A stretch of 64,000 nt of DNA from Kribbella qitaiheensis (GCF_014217565.1 NZ_CP043661.1:1984001-2048000), one strand, 5' to 3'. Counted from the first letter of the stretch, positions 51,621-61,417 are shown. Notes: generated by a model not told the origin, from the letters alone. Numbers and translations are program-made.

Positions 51621-52367
51621 ATGACTCCCGAGGACCAACTCGCCCGCCGCTGGTGGATCCGCGGCCGCCGGATCGCCTCGGTCGAGCGGGCCGGCAAGTT
51701 CGTCGACGACGTCGGCTTCGCCCTGCTCTTCCCGGCCCCGAAGCCGATCGCCCCGTCCCTGTGGGAGACGGTCGCGGACGAGGACGACGAACCGTTCGGC
51801 ACCGGGATGGGCGAGAACGAACAGCGCGTCTGGTCCTGGAAGGACGAGCTGCCCCGGCGCGGACTCGCCTGGTACGGCGCCTATCTCGGCGGCCGCGGTT
51901 CGTTCTTGTCCCCCACGCTCCTGGCCGCCCTCTACCCCGGCGACGGCGAGCTCGACGACCACGAGCACCTCGAACTCTCGCCGGCAGCCCATGAGATCGC
52001 CGCCGCGCTCGCGGTCGAGCCGCTGTCCAGCGCGACCCTCCGGCAACTGCTCGGCGACAAGAACAAGTACCAGCGCGCGATCGGCGAGCTCCAGAAGGCG
52101 CTCCTGGTCACCACCGCCGGAGTACAGGAATCCACCAACGGCTGGCCAGCAGCCCTGATGACGCTCACGTGCGAGCAGTTTGACGTCGGCGGCGGCCGGG
52201 ACCACAGCCAGGCGGCGACGCAGTACCTCGACACGATGCTGGACGCCACACCGATCGAGTTGGCCCGTGCCTTCCGGTGGTCCAGCGCTCAGGCACGGGA
52301 CGTCCTGGACGAACTGGCCGATACCGGCCGCGCCACCTTCGACGGCAGCCGGTATCGACCTAGCTGA
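51621..52367 (+). CDS. AlkZ-related winged-helix protein
   Basis: A 248-residue protein that starts directly after the ArsR stop. RRWWIRGRRIASVERAGKFVDDVGFALLFPAPKPIAPSLWE and LAWYGAYLGGRGSFLSPTLLAALYP resemble AlkZ/YcaQ-like proteins of actinomycetes, whose core is a set of winged helices used in crosslink DNA repair; the C-terminal part contains two HTH-like stretches (SSATLRQLLGDKNKYQRAIGEL and WSSAQARDVLDELADTG). The catalytic QxQ motif of AlkZ is not seen, so an enzymatic role is not claimed. Likely regulated together with ArsR. Confidence 0.5.
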   Translation: MTPEDQLARRWWIRGRRIASVERAGKFVDDVGFALLFPAPKPIAPSLWETVADEDDEPFGTGMGENEQRVWSWKDELPRRGLAWYGAYLGGRGSFLSPTLLAALYPGDGELDDHEHLELSPAAHEIAAALAVEPLSSATLRQLLGDKNKYQRAIGELQKALLVTTAGVQESTNGWPAALMTLTCEQFDVGGGRDHSQAATQYLDTMLDATPIELARAFRWSSAQARDVLDELADTGRATFDGSRYRPS

Positions 52368-52385
52368 GTAGCTGAGCTTTGTGCG

Positions 52386-52736
52386 TCAGCGGACTTCGGC
52401 GAGGTCGAAGACGTTGCCTTCGGGGTCGGCGAGGGTGACCCAGTGGGCGCCGAACTCATCGAACTCGCCGACCCGCTTGGCGCCGAGGCCGACGATGCGG
52501 TCCACCTCGGCGGCCCAGCCGGTGGTGGCGAAGTCGACGTGCAGCCGGTTCTTCCCCTCCCGCTTCTCGGGGACCTGGATGAACATCAGCGCCGGGCCGT
52601 CGGCGCCCTTGTTCACGGTGGCGAAGAACTCGTTCGCCTCGGCATCGACCTGGGTCTGCAGGACCTGGGCCCAGAAACCGGCCAGCGCGGCCGCGTCGGT
52701 GCAGTCGAAGACGACGTGCTCGAGGGTGAGAGACAT
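52386..52736 (-). CDS. VOC family protein
   Basis: A 116-residue single-module VOC protein: LEHVVFDCTDAAALAGFWAQVLQ opens the first unit and HWVTLADPEGNVFDLAEV closes the second. The closing His/Glu pattern is that of the glyoxalase-like proteins. It lies six bases downstream of the MerR gene and probably shares its transcript. Confidence 0.8.
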   Translation of the reverse strand: MSLTLEHVVFDCTDAAALAGFWAQVLQTQVDAEANEFFATVNKGADGPALMFIQVPEKREGKNRLHVDFATTGWAAEVDRIVGLGAKRVGEFDEFGAHWVTLADPEGNVFDLAEVR

Positions 52737-52742
52737 GGTGGG

Positions 52743-53564
52743 TCAACCTTTCAGGGTGGGGAGCTGCTGGATCGGCCAGCAGATCTCGGTACGGAAGTCG
52801 GCCGGGTTCTGGGTCTCGCCGGGCCCGACCAGGTAAAGCTCTCGAATCGGCCCGGCGGCGACCTCGCAGTACTCCGCGACGTGGCTGCCAAGTGCGCCGT
52901 ACGTGCGGTCGAAGTCGGTGAACGGGCCGTCGTGCCGGGCGATCGCGAAGTACCCGGCCGGCAGGTCGATCAGCTCGACCCCGTCGGCCGGTTCCTGATC
53001 GGGAGCGACCGGCAGGAATCCGACCACCTCACCGGCATCTTCAGAAAAGAACTCGTTGCTGTACGTCGCTCCGCTGGTTGCGGCGATCTGCCGCCTCCCG
53101 GCCAGCTCACCGAGCCGGCCGAACGTGACGCCACACCACTCGTCGATCGCGTCCCGCTCGACGTGATCGGTCACGCCGTACGCACGGAACGCGGGCATGA
53201 ACCGGTACTCGACGGTCAGCTCGCTCATCGGCAAGGTCAGCATCGACCGGAGCGAGGCGACGACCTCCCGGGTCTGGACGAGCTCGCGCTCCATCTGGTC
53301 CAGGTGTAACCGCAGAGTCTGGTCGCGGGTGGTGATGTCAGGCGCCTCGACGACCGAGCGCACCTGGGCCAGCGGCATCTGCAGATCGCGAAGCCGCCGG
53401 ATCAGCTGGGCGACGTCGACCTGCGAGGTGTCGTAGCGCCGGTAACCCGACGACGGGTCGATCCGGGCCGGCGCGAGCAGGCCGATGTCGTGGTAGTGGT
53501 GCAGCGTCTTCACGCTCAGATGTGTGAGCCTGGAGAACTCACCGATGGTCACCGACGCGGTCAT
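52743..53564 (-). CDS. MerR-family regulator with GyrI-like effector domain
   Basis: A 273-residue BmrR-type regulator. The MerR HTH (about 5-75) reads TIGEFSRLTHLSVKTLHHYHDIGLLAP; a coiled coil follows (about 80-120), and the C-terminal GyrI/BmrR-like effector domain (about 125-273) can bind hydrophobic drugs. Start at ATG 53564. Only a few bases lie between the -10 region and the ATG, so the message is almost leaderless. Confidence 0.85.
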   Translation of the reverse strand: MTASVTIGEFSRLTHLSVKTLHHYHDIGLLAPARIDPSSGYRRYDTSQVDVAQLIRRLRDLQMPLAQVRSVVEAPDITTRDQTLRLHLDQMERELVQTREVVASLRSMLTLPMSELTVEYRFMPAFRAYGVTDHVERDAIDEWCGVTFGRLGELAGRRQIAATSGATYSNEFFSEDAGEVVGFLPVAPDQEPADGVELIDLPAGYFAIARHDGPFTDFDRTYGALGSHVAEYCEVAAGPIRELYLVGPGETQNPADFRTEICWPIQQLPTLKG

Positions 53565-53568
53565 GACC

Positions 53569-53601
53569 AAAGCTTCCACCCTCCGGTGGCCGGAGGGTCA
53601 A
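53569..53601 (-). promoter_or_regulatory. MerR-type operator and promoter with 19-bp spacer
   Basis: On the minus strand TTGACC (-35, 53601-53596) is followed after 19 bases by GAAGCT, the weak -10. The perfect dyad ACCCTCCGG-3-CCGGAGGGT (53578-53598) sits in the spacer, exactly as in MerR-activated promoters. The long spacer is the hallmark. Confidence 0.7.
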
Positions 53602-53629
53602 CCCCGACTCTGCGCACTACGCACACGCA

Positions 53630-53668
53630 AGAGCGACCACGACCCGGGAGCGCGGGTGTGGTCGCTCT
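53630..53668 (-). terminator. Terminator of the GH18/GH30 operon
   Basis: AGAGCGACCAC (53630-53640) pairs with GTGGTCGCTCT (53658-53668), and ACCCG/CGGGT extends the stem inside. It lies past the end of the chitinase gene. Confidence 0.85.
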
Positions 53669-53716
53669 GCTGGTGTCCCTGTGTGCACACCCGATCAGTG
53701 GGTGTTACGAGTTAGT

Positions 53717-55096
53717 TCACGGCCTGAACTGTGCGATCACCTTGGTGAAGTCCCAGTTCGCCTGCGGGATCTGGCTGCAGGTGTCGTCGCCGCCACCACT
53801 CGCACCACACGGACGGTCGCGGTTCACCGACCAGAAGGTGAACCTGGCCAGGTGGTTGGCGTTGGCGTAGCTGAGCATCTGCTGGAAGTCGGACAGGTTG
53901 ACCCGCTCACCGGCGACGTCGGTGATCCCGTTCATCGAGGAGATCCCGATGTGCCGGAAGGCCTGGTCGTCGGAGTACCCGTAGGCGCTCTTGACCTGGT
54001 TCTTCAGCCCGTTCGCCGCCTGGATGCCGAGCGAGCCCATGGTGGTCGAGCCGCCGCCGAAGTCGAACGGCATGATCACCCAGCCGTCGAGCGGCAGCCC
54101 GGCCGCCGCACCGCGACGGATCATGTCCTGCCCGTCGCCGTCGGGGCCACTCGTGGTGGTGCCGAAGGTGACGTAGGTGACGATGCCCGGGTTGTTGTTC
54201 TCGACGATCTTCAGCGCGTCGATGACCCGCTGCCGCGAGGTCGCGTTGCTCATCTCGGTCTCTTCGATGTCGATGTCGATCGCCTTCAGCGACAGCGCGT
54301 TGATCACCTTCTGGTACGCCGCCGCCAGCTCGCTCGCGCTGTTGCAGCTGTTGCCGAGCTTGTTGCCGGACCAGCCGCCGAACGAGACGACCGCGTCACC
54401 GCCGTTCGCCCGGATCGTGTTCAGCGCGGACTGGTCGGCCCCGCCGGTCAGAGCACGGCCGCCGTCCCACATCGGGTTGCAGTACCCGTTGGACAGGATG
54501 AACGCCATCGTGAACCACGTGACGCCGGTCGCGCTCATCACCGTCGCCGGACTGGGCGGGCTACCCCAACCCTGATACAGGTACGGCGCCGCGCCGATCC
54601 CAGCACCACCGGCAGGGGGCGTGGTCGTCAGAGCCGGTGCGTTCCACTTCTGGTTGGCTCCGCCGCTGCACGTCCAGGTCTGCACGGGCGTCGCGTTCGC
54701 CGAATTGTTGCCGGTGACATCGAGGCACTTGTTCGCCTGCGGGTTCACCAGATCCTTGCCGGTGGTGTAGTTCCACTGCTGAGCGCCACTGCCGTTGCAG
54801 GTCCACAGCTGGACCTTCGCGGCGTTGGCCAGCGAACCCGCGCTCACGTCGAGACACTTCCCGAGCGCCTTGATCGTTCCGTCGCTGTTCCGGGTCCAGC
54901 TCTGTGCGCCGGATCCGTTGCAGTCGTACAGCTGCACCGCGGTACCGTCGGCCGAGTTCGCACCGGCGACGTCCAGGCACTTGCCGGCCAGGCCGGTGAT
55001 GGTTCCGGTGGCCTCGGCGGCCTGAGCCGGCGCCGAGGCGATCAGCATTCCCGCACCGACGGCGAGGACCGCTCCCGCGGCCAGTAGCCGGCGCAT
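53717..55096 (-). CDS. Secreted GH18 chitinase-like enzyme with N-terminal ricin-type lectin
   Basis: A 459-residue secreted enzyme. Signal peptide 1-27 (ending PAQA-AE). A ricin B/CBM13 beta-trefoil covers about 30-152, with repeated GKCLDV and QxW units. The GH18 barrel follows: SFGGW (238-242) and the catalytic AIDIDIEE (272-279) with Glu278. It should cleave beta-1,4-GlcNAc polymers or related glycans by substrate-assisted catalysis. Several Cys pairs indicate disulfides. The ATG shares its last bases with the TGA of the GH30 gene (TGATG), so both are co-translated. Confidence 0.88.
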   Translation of the reverse strand: MRRLLAAGAVLAVGAGMLIASAPAQAAEATGTITGLAGKCLDVAGANSADGTAVQLYDCNGSGAQSWTRNSDGTIKALGKCLDVSAGSLANAAKVQLWTCNGSGAQQWNYTTGKDLVNPQANKCLDVTGNNSANATPVQTWTCSGGANQKWNAPALTTTPPAGGAGIGAAPYLYQGWGSPPSPATVMSATGVTWFTMAFILSNGYCNPMWDGGRALTGGADQSALNTIRANGGDAVVSFGGWSGNKLGNSCNSASELAAAYQKVINALSLKAIDIDIEETEMSNATSRQRVIDALKIVENNNPGIVTYVTFGTTTSGPDGDGQDMIRRGAAAGLPLDGWVIMPFDFGGGSTTMGSLGIQAANGLKNQVKSAYGYSDDQAFRHIGISSMNGITDVAGERVNLSDFQQMLSYANANHLARFTFWSVNRDRPCGASGGGDDTCSQIPQANWDFTKVIAQFRP

Positions 55097-56991
55097 CACG
55101 CGTTCCACTTCTGGTTCGCAGCGCCGGTACAGGTCCAGATCTGCAGCCGGGTGCTGTTGGCGGAGTTGTTGCCGGTGACATCGAGACACTTGTTCGCCTG
55201 TGGATTCACGAAGTCTTTCCCACTCGTATAGGTCCATTGCTGGGCGGCACTGCCGTTGCAGGTGTAGAGCTGGGTGACCGCGCCGTCGGCGGTCGAGCCC
55301 GCGGACACGTCGAGACACTTGCCGAGCGCGCGGACGGTGCCGTCACCAGGACGGCTCCACTGCTGCGCGGCGCTGCCGTTGCAGTCGTAGAGCTGGACCG
55401 CCGTGCCGTCTGCCGAATTGGCACCGGCCACATCCATGCACTTGCCGGCGAGACCTGTGATCTGACCGTTGGTGCCACCGCCACCGCTCTGGGTGCCGGA
55501 CCAGGTGAAGGTCGCCGAGGTCTTCGTGGGCAGGTTGTAGACGAACGACTGGCTGCCCCAGTTGACCCGCACCGACTGGTTGCCACCGGTGGTGTTGAAG
55601 GCGATCAGCGACTTCGAACCGTCCGGGTTCTTCCAGGCGACGTTCTTGACCGAGGCGTTCGCGGTCGAGTCGACCCGGAGCGCGCCCGGCTTCACGAACT
55701 TGGTCAGGTGGCCCATCGTGTAGTACTCGACCGTCTTGGTGACCTGACCGCGCTGGCTGTCGTTGCGGTGCACGGTGACGACTCCGGTACAGACGTTGCA
55801 GCCGGAGCCGACGAACGGCAGGTGGGCCTCGTCCAGCGCGATGCCCCACTTCACCCAGGACTTGTCGTAGTTGCGGGTGTAGTCGATCAGGTTGTTCATG
55901 TCCTCGACCTGCTGGTTCGGGATCCAGGTCCCGCCCGAGTGCTCGGTCAGGTAGGCGTTGACGTTCGGGTACTGGTTGTGGATCTGGGTCTGCAGATTCA
56001 CGTCACCGCCGTACCCGTGCCAGGCGATCCCGCCGAAGTTCGGGTCGGCACGCAACCCGGCGTCCGCGATCGGGACCGACCCGAGGTCGTTGTAGTCGCC
56101 CCAGTTGTAGTCGAGGATCAGCACCTTCGTGCTGAGGCCGGCGGCGTGCAGCGCCGGAAACAGGTGGTTCTTGGTGAAGTTGAGCAGGCCGGCGCCGTTC
56201 CAGTTCATCGACGCGTAGCCGGTGTTGTCGTTGCCGCAGCAGGTCGGCTCGTTCTGCACCGAGATGTAGTCGATGTGGTTGCCCTGGGCCTCGTTCTGCT
56301 GCAGGTACTTGACGAAGTACTGCGCGTACATCGGGTAGTACTCGGCCTTCAGCCAGCCGCGGTGGACGAAGTCGTTGTTGTCCTTCATCCAGGCCGGCGC
56401 GCTCCACGGCGAGCCCATCACCTTGACCGCCGGGTTGAGCTGCTTGGCCTGCTTGGTCAGCGGCACGATGTCGGCGAGGTCGTGGTTGATGGAGAAGTTG
56501 CTCAGGTCGCAGCAGGTGTCGTCGTAGGAGTAGTTGAACCGGGCCAGGTCCGAGGCGCCCATCGGGTTGCGGATGAAGGCCAGGCCGATCCCGTTCACCG
56601 GGTCGAACAGGTCCTTCATCACCTGGTCGCGGGTCGCCGCCGAGATCGTGTTGCTGCTGTTCATCAGCCAGGCGGAACTGTCGGCGAACGACGCACCGCC
56701 GCCCTCGAAGGACTGGTACGTCGTGTTCTCGTTGACCGTGATGGTCTGGTTGGCGGTGCCGCCGGCCGGGCCGAAGTTCACCGGCGTCTGCTGCTGCAGG
56801 CCGCGGGTGACGTTCTGGCCGGCCGCGTCGTTCGTGGTGGTCAGCCAGACATTGACCTGCTCGCCGGCGGCGTGCGCGGGCTGGATGTTGCCGATACTCA
56901 GACCGGTCGCGGTCACGCACAGGGCCGCGAATCCTGCCAGGGCTGGCACGATGCGTATGCGGCGGCGGCGTTGGATCCCGTTGGAGGGCAT
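55096..56991 (-). CDS. Secreted GH30 glycosidase with C-terminal ricin-type lectin
   Basis: A 631-residue secreted enzyme. A signal peptide ends near AHAAGE (about residue 42). The GH30 catalytic domain has the acid/base Glu248 (SVQNEPT) and nucleophile Glu350 (YLTEHSGG), followed by the beta-sandwich and, from about residue 505, a ricin B lectin module almost identical in style to that of the chitinase. GH30 members cut beta-1,6-glucan, beta-1,6-galactan or glucosylceramide; the subgroup is not settled by eye. First gene of the coupled minus-strand pair. Confidence 0.88.
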   Translation of the reverse strand: MPSNGIQRRRRIRIVPALAGFAALCVTATGLSIGNIQPAHAAGEQVNVWLTTTNDAAGQNVTRGLQQQTPVNFGPAGGTANQTITVNENTTYQSFEGGGASFADSSAWLMNSSNTISAATRDQVMKDLFDPVNGIGLAFIRNPMGASDLARFNYSYDDTCCDLSNFSINHDLADIVPLTKQAKQLNPAVKVMGSPWSAPAWMKDNNDFVHRGWLKAEYYPMYAQYFVKYLQQNEAQGNHIDYISVQNEPTCCGNDNTGYASMNWNGAGLLNFTKNHLFPALHAAGLSTKVLILDYNWGDYNDLGSVPIADAGLRADPNFGGIAWHGYGGDVNLQTQIHNQYPNVNAYLTEHSGGTWIPNQQVEDMNNLIDYTRNYDKSWVKWGIALDEAHLPFVGSGCNVCTGVVTVHRNDSQRGQVTKTVEYYTMGHLTKFVKPGALRVDSTANASVKNVAWKNPDGSKSLIAFNTTGGNQSVRVNWGSQSFVYNLPTKTSATFTWSGTQSGGGGTNGQITGLAGKCMDVAGANSADGTAVQLYDCNGSAAQQWSRPGDGTVRALGKCLDVSAGSTADGAVTQLYTCNGSAAQQWTYTSGKDFVNPQANKCLDVTGNNSANSTRLQIWTCTGAANQKWNA

Positions 56992-57082
56992 GCGGAATCT
57001 CCCTTTTGCTCAAGGGCTTTCACAGGGCGGATGGGACCCCGGGTACCGGCGTCTGCCCGCGCCGCAACAGGTGGTCAGCCCG

Positions 57083-57111
57083 AGGTAACCATCGGTTAAT
57101 AGCGCTGTCAA
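57083..57111 (-). promoter_or_regulatory. Candidate promoter of the GH30-GH18 operon
   Basis: On the minus strand TTGACA (57111-57106) is followed after 17 bases by TTACCT (57088-57083). An AGCGCT centre next to the -35 box resembles LacI operators. The start codon is about 90 bases further. Confidence 0.4.
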
Positions 57112-57115
57112 CGTC

Positions 57116-57125
57116 GTGGTACCAC
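57116..57125. promoter_or_regulatory. Palindrome in the divergent glycosidase promoter region
   Basis: GTGGTACCAC is a 10-bp perfect palindrome just upstream of the GH30 promoter, in an AT-rich stretch. A possible regulator site. Confidence 0.3.
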
Positions 57126-57155
57126 TTTTTTCACGCCTTATATTTATGTGTGGTC

Positions 57156-57184
57156 TTGACCTGAGAGCGTTCTCACAGCAGGCT
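57156..57184 (+). promoter_or_regulatory. Promoter and LacI-type operator of the GH16 gene
   Basis: TTGACC at 57156-57161 is a good -35 box, followed at once by TGAGAGCGTTCTCA (57162-57175), a near-perfect palindrome of the CebR/LacI class lying in the spacer. The site matches TGAGAGCGCTTTCA before the binding-protein gene at 62.86 kb. Confidence 0.55.
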
Positions 57185-57279
57185 GCCTTCCAGCGATTCC
57201 CTGTCTCGCAGCAGTCCGCCCCCCGCCCCCACCGGCCGGACGAGCAGCACGGTCCGGCCGCGCGAGAAATGAGGCACGC

Positions 57280-58548
57280 ATGAGATTTCAGCGTCCCCGG
57301 TTCCGTTCCACCGCGCTGGTCGCCGCCGGCGCGGCCCTGATCGGCACAGCTTTCCTCCAAGCCCCCGCCACCGCCGGTACCGCGAGCGCCGGCACAGCGG
57401 CGGCCCCGATGGCCGCAGCCGCGGTCGGTCCGACCATTTGGGAGGACAACTTCGACGGCCCGTCCGGCCAGGCTCCGAACGCCAGCAAATGGCGGTACGA
57501 CCTCGGTGGTTCCGGCTGGGGCAACAACGAGCGCGAGTATTACACCAACAGCACCAGCAACTCAGCCCTCGACGGCGGCGGGAACCTGGTGATCACCGCC
57601 CGCCGCGAGTCCGGTGGCCACAGTTGCTGGTACGGCACCTGTGAGTACACCTCGGCCCGGCTGTTGACCGCGGCAACCTTCACCCAGCAGTACGGCCGCT
57701 TCGAGGCGCGGATGAAACTGCCGCGCGGCCAGGGTCTCTGGCCGGCCTTCTGGATGCTCGGCGACGGAGGTGCGGGCTGGCCGAACAACGGCGAGATCGA
57801 CATCATGGAGAACATCGGCAAGGAGCCGAGCACCGTGCACGGCACCATCCACGGGCCCGGCTACTCGGGTGCCGGTGGCATCGGCGCCCCGTACGGCTTG
57901 GCGAACGGCCAGAAGTTCGCTGACGGGTTCCACACCTTCACCGTCGACTGGTCGCCGAACTCGATCATCTGGTACGTCGACGGGGTCCAGTACCAGCAGC
58001 GCACGCCCGCTGACCTGGGCGGCAAGACCTGGGTTTACAACCACCCGTTCTTCATGATCATGAACGTAGCTGTCGGTGGCGGCTGGCCCGGTGACCCGGA
58101 CGGCAGCACCACGATGCCGCAGACGATGACCGTCGACTACGTCCGCGTCTCGAGCCTGAGCGGCGGCGGTGGCGGCGGTGGCCAGATCACCGCGCTCGGC
58201 AAGTGCATGGACGTGGCCGGCGCGAACGCGGCCGACGGCACGGCCGTCCAGCTCTACGACTGCAACGGCACCGCCGCGCAGCAGTGGACCCGTCCAGGTG
58301 ACGGCACGGTCCGTGCCCTCGGCAAGTGCCTTGACGTCGCCGGTGGCGGCACGGCCGACGGCACCAAGCTGCAGATAGCCACCTGCAGCGGCAATGCGGC
58401 CCAGCAATGGACCTACACCGGCGCGCATGACCTGGTGAATCCACAGGCCAACAAGTGCGCGGACATCCCGTCCGGCAACACCGCGAACGCCACCCGCCTG
58501 CAGATCTGGACCTGCAACGGCACGAGCGCCCAGAAGTGGACGATCTAG
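57280..58548 (+). CDS. Secreted GH16 endo-beta-1,3-glucanase with C-terminal ricin-type lectin
   Basis: A 422-residue secreted laminarinase-type enzyme. The signal peptide and Ala-rich linker end near residue 50; the GH16 domain (about 52-292) has the catalytic GEIDIMENIG with Glu172, Asp174 and Glu177. After a GGGGGGG linker, a ricin B lectin module (about 300-422) carries repeated GKCMDVAG/QQW units like those of the neighbouring GH18 and GH30 enzymes. Controlled by the LacI-type operator upstream. Confidence 0.92.
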   Translation: MRFQRPRFRSTALVAAGAALIGTAFLQAPATAGTASAGTAAAPMAAAAVGPTIWEDNFDGPSGQAPNASKWRYDLGGSGWGNNEREYYTNSTSNSALDGGGNLVITARRESGGHSCWYGTCEYTSARLLTAATFTQQYGRFEARMKLPRGQGLWPAFWMLGDGGAGWPNNGEIDIMENIGKEPSTVHGTIHGPGYSGAGGIGAPYGLANGQKFADGFHTFTVDWSPNSIIWYVDGVQYQQRTPADLGGKTWVYNHPFFMIMNVAVGGGWPGDPDGSTTMPQTMTVDYVRVSSLSGGGGGGGQITALGKCMDVAGANAADGTAVQLYDCNGTAAQQWTRPGDGTVRALGKCLDVAGGGTADGTKLQIATCSGNAAQQWTYTGAHDLVNPQANKCADIPSGNTANATRLQIWTCNGTSAQKWTI

Positions 58549-58576
58549 CAGCTGTCTCCTGATCACAGCGTCAAGC

Positions 58577-58614
58577 GGCCCCGGTTCTCCTTCTACTGAA
58601 GGGGAACCGGGGCC
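58577..58614. terminator. Bidirectional terminator hairpin
   Basis: A 17-bp stem with one G-T pair (58577-58593 with 58598-58614, loop TACT) between the convergent GH16 and GH1 genes. Confidence 0.88.
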
Positions 58615-58671
58615 CTTGCCTCCCCCACTTTCCCTCTATGTGAAGGGAGAGCCGGGGAGTGTTGGTTGTTG

Positions 58672-60015
58672 TCAGAGGGTGCGGTGGGACTTGATCAGGC
58701 TGGTGTAGGTCTTGCCGCTGGTCTTCATCACCCGGGTGCCGGTCGGGTAGTCGACGTACGACAGGCCGAAGCGCGGTGCGTAGCCGTAGGCCCATTCGAA
58801 GTTGTCCATCAAGGACCAGGCGAAGTAGCCGGCCAGCGGCGCGCCCTGCTGGACGGCCCGGACGCAAGCAGCCAGATGCCCTTCCAGGTAAGCCGTTCGC
58901 TGCTGGTCGTCGACGGTGAACTCGGCATCCGGCTGGTCGACCCAGGCCGAACCGTTCTCGGTGATGTAGATCTTCTCCGCGCCGTACTCCTTGGCCAGCC
59001 GCAGGATCAGCTCCTCCAGCCCGGCCGGGTGCACCTCCCAGTCGAGCATGGTGCGCTCCGCATTGGGGCCCGGAACCTGGCTGAATCCCAGCAGGGGAAC
59101 GGATTGGTCGGCCTGGATGATCTGGCGGAAGTAGTAGTTCAGCCCGACGAAATCGGTCGGCGCCGCGATGATCTCGGCATCTCCCGGCTGCTCCGGCAGC
59201 TCCACGCCGTACGTTTCGACCATGTCGGCGGGGAAGCCGCGGCCGAATACCGGATCCAGCCACCACCGGTTGATGTGCCCGTCGGCGATCTGGGCCGCGC
59301 GGATGTCCGCCGCGCTGTCGCTGGCCGGCTCGGTCCCGCTGAGGTTGACGACCAGGCCGATCGAGGCCGGCTCCGGTGCCGACTCCCTCAACGCGGCGAC
59401 GCCCAGACCGTGCGCCAGCAACAGGTTGTACGACGCCCGTACGGCGATCGCCGGATCGGTGATGCCCGGGGCCATCCGGCCTTCCCAGTGGCCGATCCAG
59501 GCCGAGCACAGCGGCTCGTTCAAGGTCACCCAGTCGCGGACGCGATCGCCTAGCTTGGCGCCGACGACGGCCGCGTACTCCGCGAACCGGTACGCCGTAT
59601 CGCGGTTCTCCCAGCCGCCCAGGTCCTGCAGCGCCTGCGGCAGATCCCAGTGGTACAAGGTGACGAACGGTTTGATGCCTTCGGCAAGCAATTCGTCGAC
59701 GACGCGGTCGTAATAGTCCAGACCGGCCGCGTTCACCGCGCCGGAACCGGTGGGGATCACCCGCGGCCAGGCGATCGAGAACCGGTACGCGTCCACGCCG
59801 AGCCGCTTGAGCAGGTCGAGGTCCTCCGGCCAGCGGTGGTACGAATCGCACGCGACGTCACCGTCGTCGCCGTTGTCGATCGCACCGGGGACCCGGCAGA
59901 AGGTGTCCCAGATCGACGGCAACCGGCCGTCCGCGTCGATCGCGCCTTCGATCTGGTACGCCGAAGTGGCGGTACCCCAGACGAAGTCCTGCCGGAGCGG
60001 GGAGAGCTCGACCAT
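58672..60015 (-). CDS. GH1 family beta-glucosidase
   Basis: A 447-residue cytoplasmic retaining beta-glucosidase. [14 protein letters not shown] near the N-terminus is the family signature, Glu167 in TLNEP the acid/base, and Glu353 in YITENG the nucleophile; the aglycone/glycone residues W-S-L-M-D-N-F-E-W are intact near the C-terminus. It would hydrolyse cello- or laminari-oligosaccharides taken up by the importer encoded on the far side of the LacI gene. Start at 60015 ([11 protein letters not shown]) suits the fold; the longer frame adds a non-homologous tail. Confidence 0.92.
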   Translation of the reverse strand: MVELSPLRQDFVWGTATSAYQIEGAIDADGRLPSIWDTFCRVPGAIDNGDDGDVACDSYHRWPEDLDLLKRLGVDAYRFSIAWPRVIPTGSGAVNAAGLDYYDRVVDELLAEGIKPFVTLYHWDLPQALQDLGGWENRDTAYRFAEYAAVVGAKLGDRVRDWVTLNEPLCSAWIGHWEGRMAPGITDPAIAVRASYNLLLAHGLGVAALRESAPEPASIGLVVNLSGTEPASDSAADIRAAQIADGHINRWWLDPVFGRGFPADMVETYGVELPEQPGDAEIIAAPTDFVGLNYYFRQIIQADQSVPLLGFSQVPGPNAERTMLDWEVHPAGLEELILRLAKEYGAEKIYITENGSAWVDQPDAEFTVDDQQRTAYLEGHLAACVRAVQQGAPLAGYFAWSLMDNFEWAYGYAPRFGLSYVDYPTGTRVMKTSGKTYTSLIKSHRTL

Positions 60016-60169
60016 CGGGGCCCCCAAGGGGTAGAAGGGTGGTTTTTTCAAAGCATAGTTGAAGTCCTGAACCCGGAATAGCAACAGCCACCCCTCAAAC
60101 AGGTTCCGCAACCCCACCACCCAAAAGCACTCACCTACACTCGCCCGCTTGTGCGGGAAGGTGGGGTGG

Positions 60170-61417
60170 TTAGTGGGTGCGGGCGGGGATGGTGTGTGGG
60201 GTGGGGATGGTGTGTGGGGTGGGGACGCCGCCTTCGCGGAGGAGGCGGAGGACGGGGAGGGTTGCTGCTCCCATCGCGACGGCGTCGCGGCCTAGTTCGC
60301 AGAGGTCGATAGAGACCTGGGCGTAGGGCTGGCGGAGTGCGTGTTTGCCTACGGCTTCACGGAGTTCGGGGAGGTAGCGCTCGCCTAGGAGCAAGCCGGC
60401 CCAGCCGCCGAGGACGATCCGTTCGGGGTTGAACAGGTTGACCAGGTTGGCGAATCCGGCACCTAGGTAGCCGATGGTGTCCTCGACCACCTTCGCCGCG
60501 ACCTCCGAAGTACTGATTGAGTCGAGCAGGCTGGTGAAAGCCTCCTCCTCGCCACCACCCGGCGCAGCGGCACCACCGTTCGCCAACTGGAAGCGCTCGA
60601 GCACACCTTCGGCACCGACATACGCCTCCAGGCAACCCTGCGCACCACACCGGCACTGGCGTCCGCCGTACATGATCGTGGTGTGGCCCCACTCGCCCGC
60701 ACTGCTGCGAGTACCGCGGTAGCTGGAGCCTCCGGTGACAAGCGCGGCGCCTACGCCGGATCCGACCAACGCGACAACCGCATCCGTCGCACCCCGCCCG
60801 GCCCCGAACCACATCTCGGCCTGACCGAGAGTGTTGGCACCATTGTCGACCTGGATCGGGATATCGGTCTTGGCGGCCAGCATCGCACCGAACGGAACGG
60901 CATCCCAGCCAAGCGTCTGAGCATGGACGACCGCGTCGACAGGCCCCTCGACGACACCGGCCACGGCAACTCCGAGTCCAAGCACCCGATCAGGCGCGAC
61001 CCGCGCTTCCCCGAGCACCTCCCCCAGCCCTGCCAGCACATACCTCACGGCCAGAGCAGGCTCCGGCTTCGGCGTCTCGATCGGGTAGACCATCGTCGCG
61101 AGCACGTTCATCGCGAGGTCGAACAACTCGACCCGGACCCGGGTCTCGCCCACCTCGGCGCCGACCACGTAGCCGAAGCGCGGTGCGACCCGGAGCAGCA
61201 CGCGCGGCCGGCCGCCGTCGGACTCGACCGAGCCGGCTTCCTCGACGACACCCTCTTCCAGCAGCTCGCCGACCAGGTTGCTCACGCTCGCCGCACTCAA
61301 CGACGTCTTGTGGCCGAGTTCGTACCGGCTCAGCGGGCCTTCGCGGTAGATGCTGGTCAGGATGACCGAGCGGTTGGACCGCCGCATGTCGCGCACAGTC
61401 GTCCGGCGTCCATCCAT
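60170..61417 (-). CDS. ROK family transcriptional repressor
   Basis: A 415-residue ROK (NagC/XylR-type) regulator. The N-terminal winged HTH spans about 10-70 ([32 protein letters not shown]). The ROK sugar-kinase-like domain has [17 protein letters not shown] and GEWGHTTI, and the zinc motif [11 protein letters not shown] is intact. It likely senses a sugar or its phosphate and controls the adjacent GH genes. The C-terminus carries a small repeat [13 protein letters not shown]. Divergent from the LacI gene. Confidence 0.88.
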   Translation of the reverse strand: MDGRRTTVRDMRRSNRSVILTSIYREGPLSRYELGHKTSLSAASVSNLVGELLEEGVVEEAGSVESDGGRPRVLLRVAPRFGYVVGAEVGETRVRVELFDLAMNVLATMVYPIETPKPEPALAVRYVLAGLGEVLGEARVAPDRVLGLGVAVAGVVEGPVDAVVHAQTLGWDAVPFGAMLAAKTDIPIQVDNGANTLGQAEMWFGAGRGATDAVVALVGSGVGAALVTGGSSYRGTRSSAGEWGHTTIMYGGRQCRCGAQGCLEAYVGAEGVLERFQLANGGAAAPGGGEEEAFTSLLDSISTSEVAAKVVEDTIGYLGAGFANLVNLFNPERIVLGGWAGLLLGERYLPELREAVGKHALRQPYAQVSIDLCELGRDAVAMGAATLPVLRLLREGGVPTPHTIPTPHTIPARTH

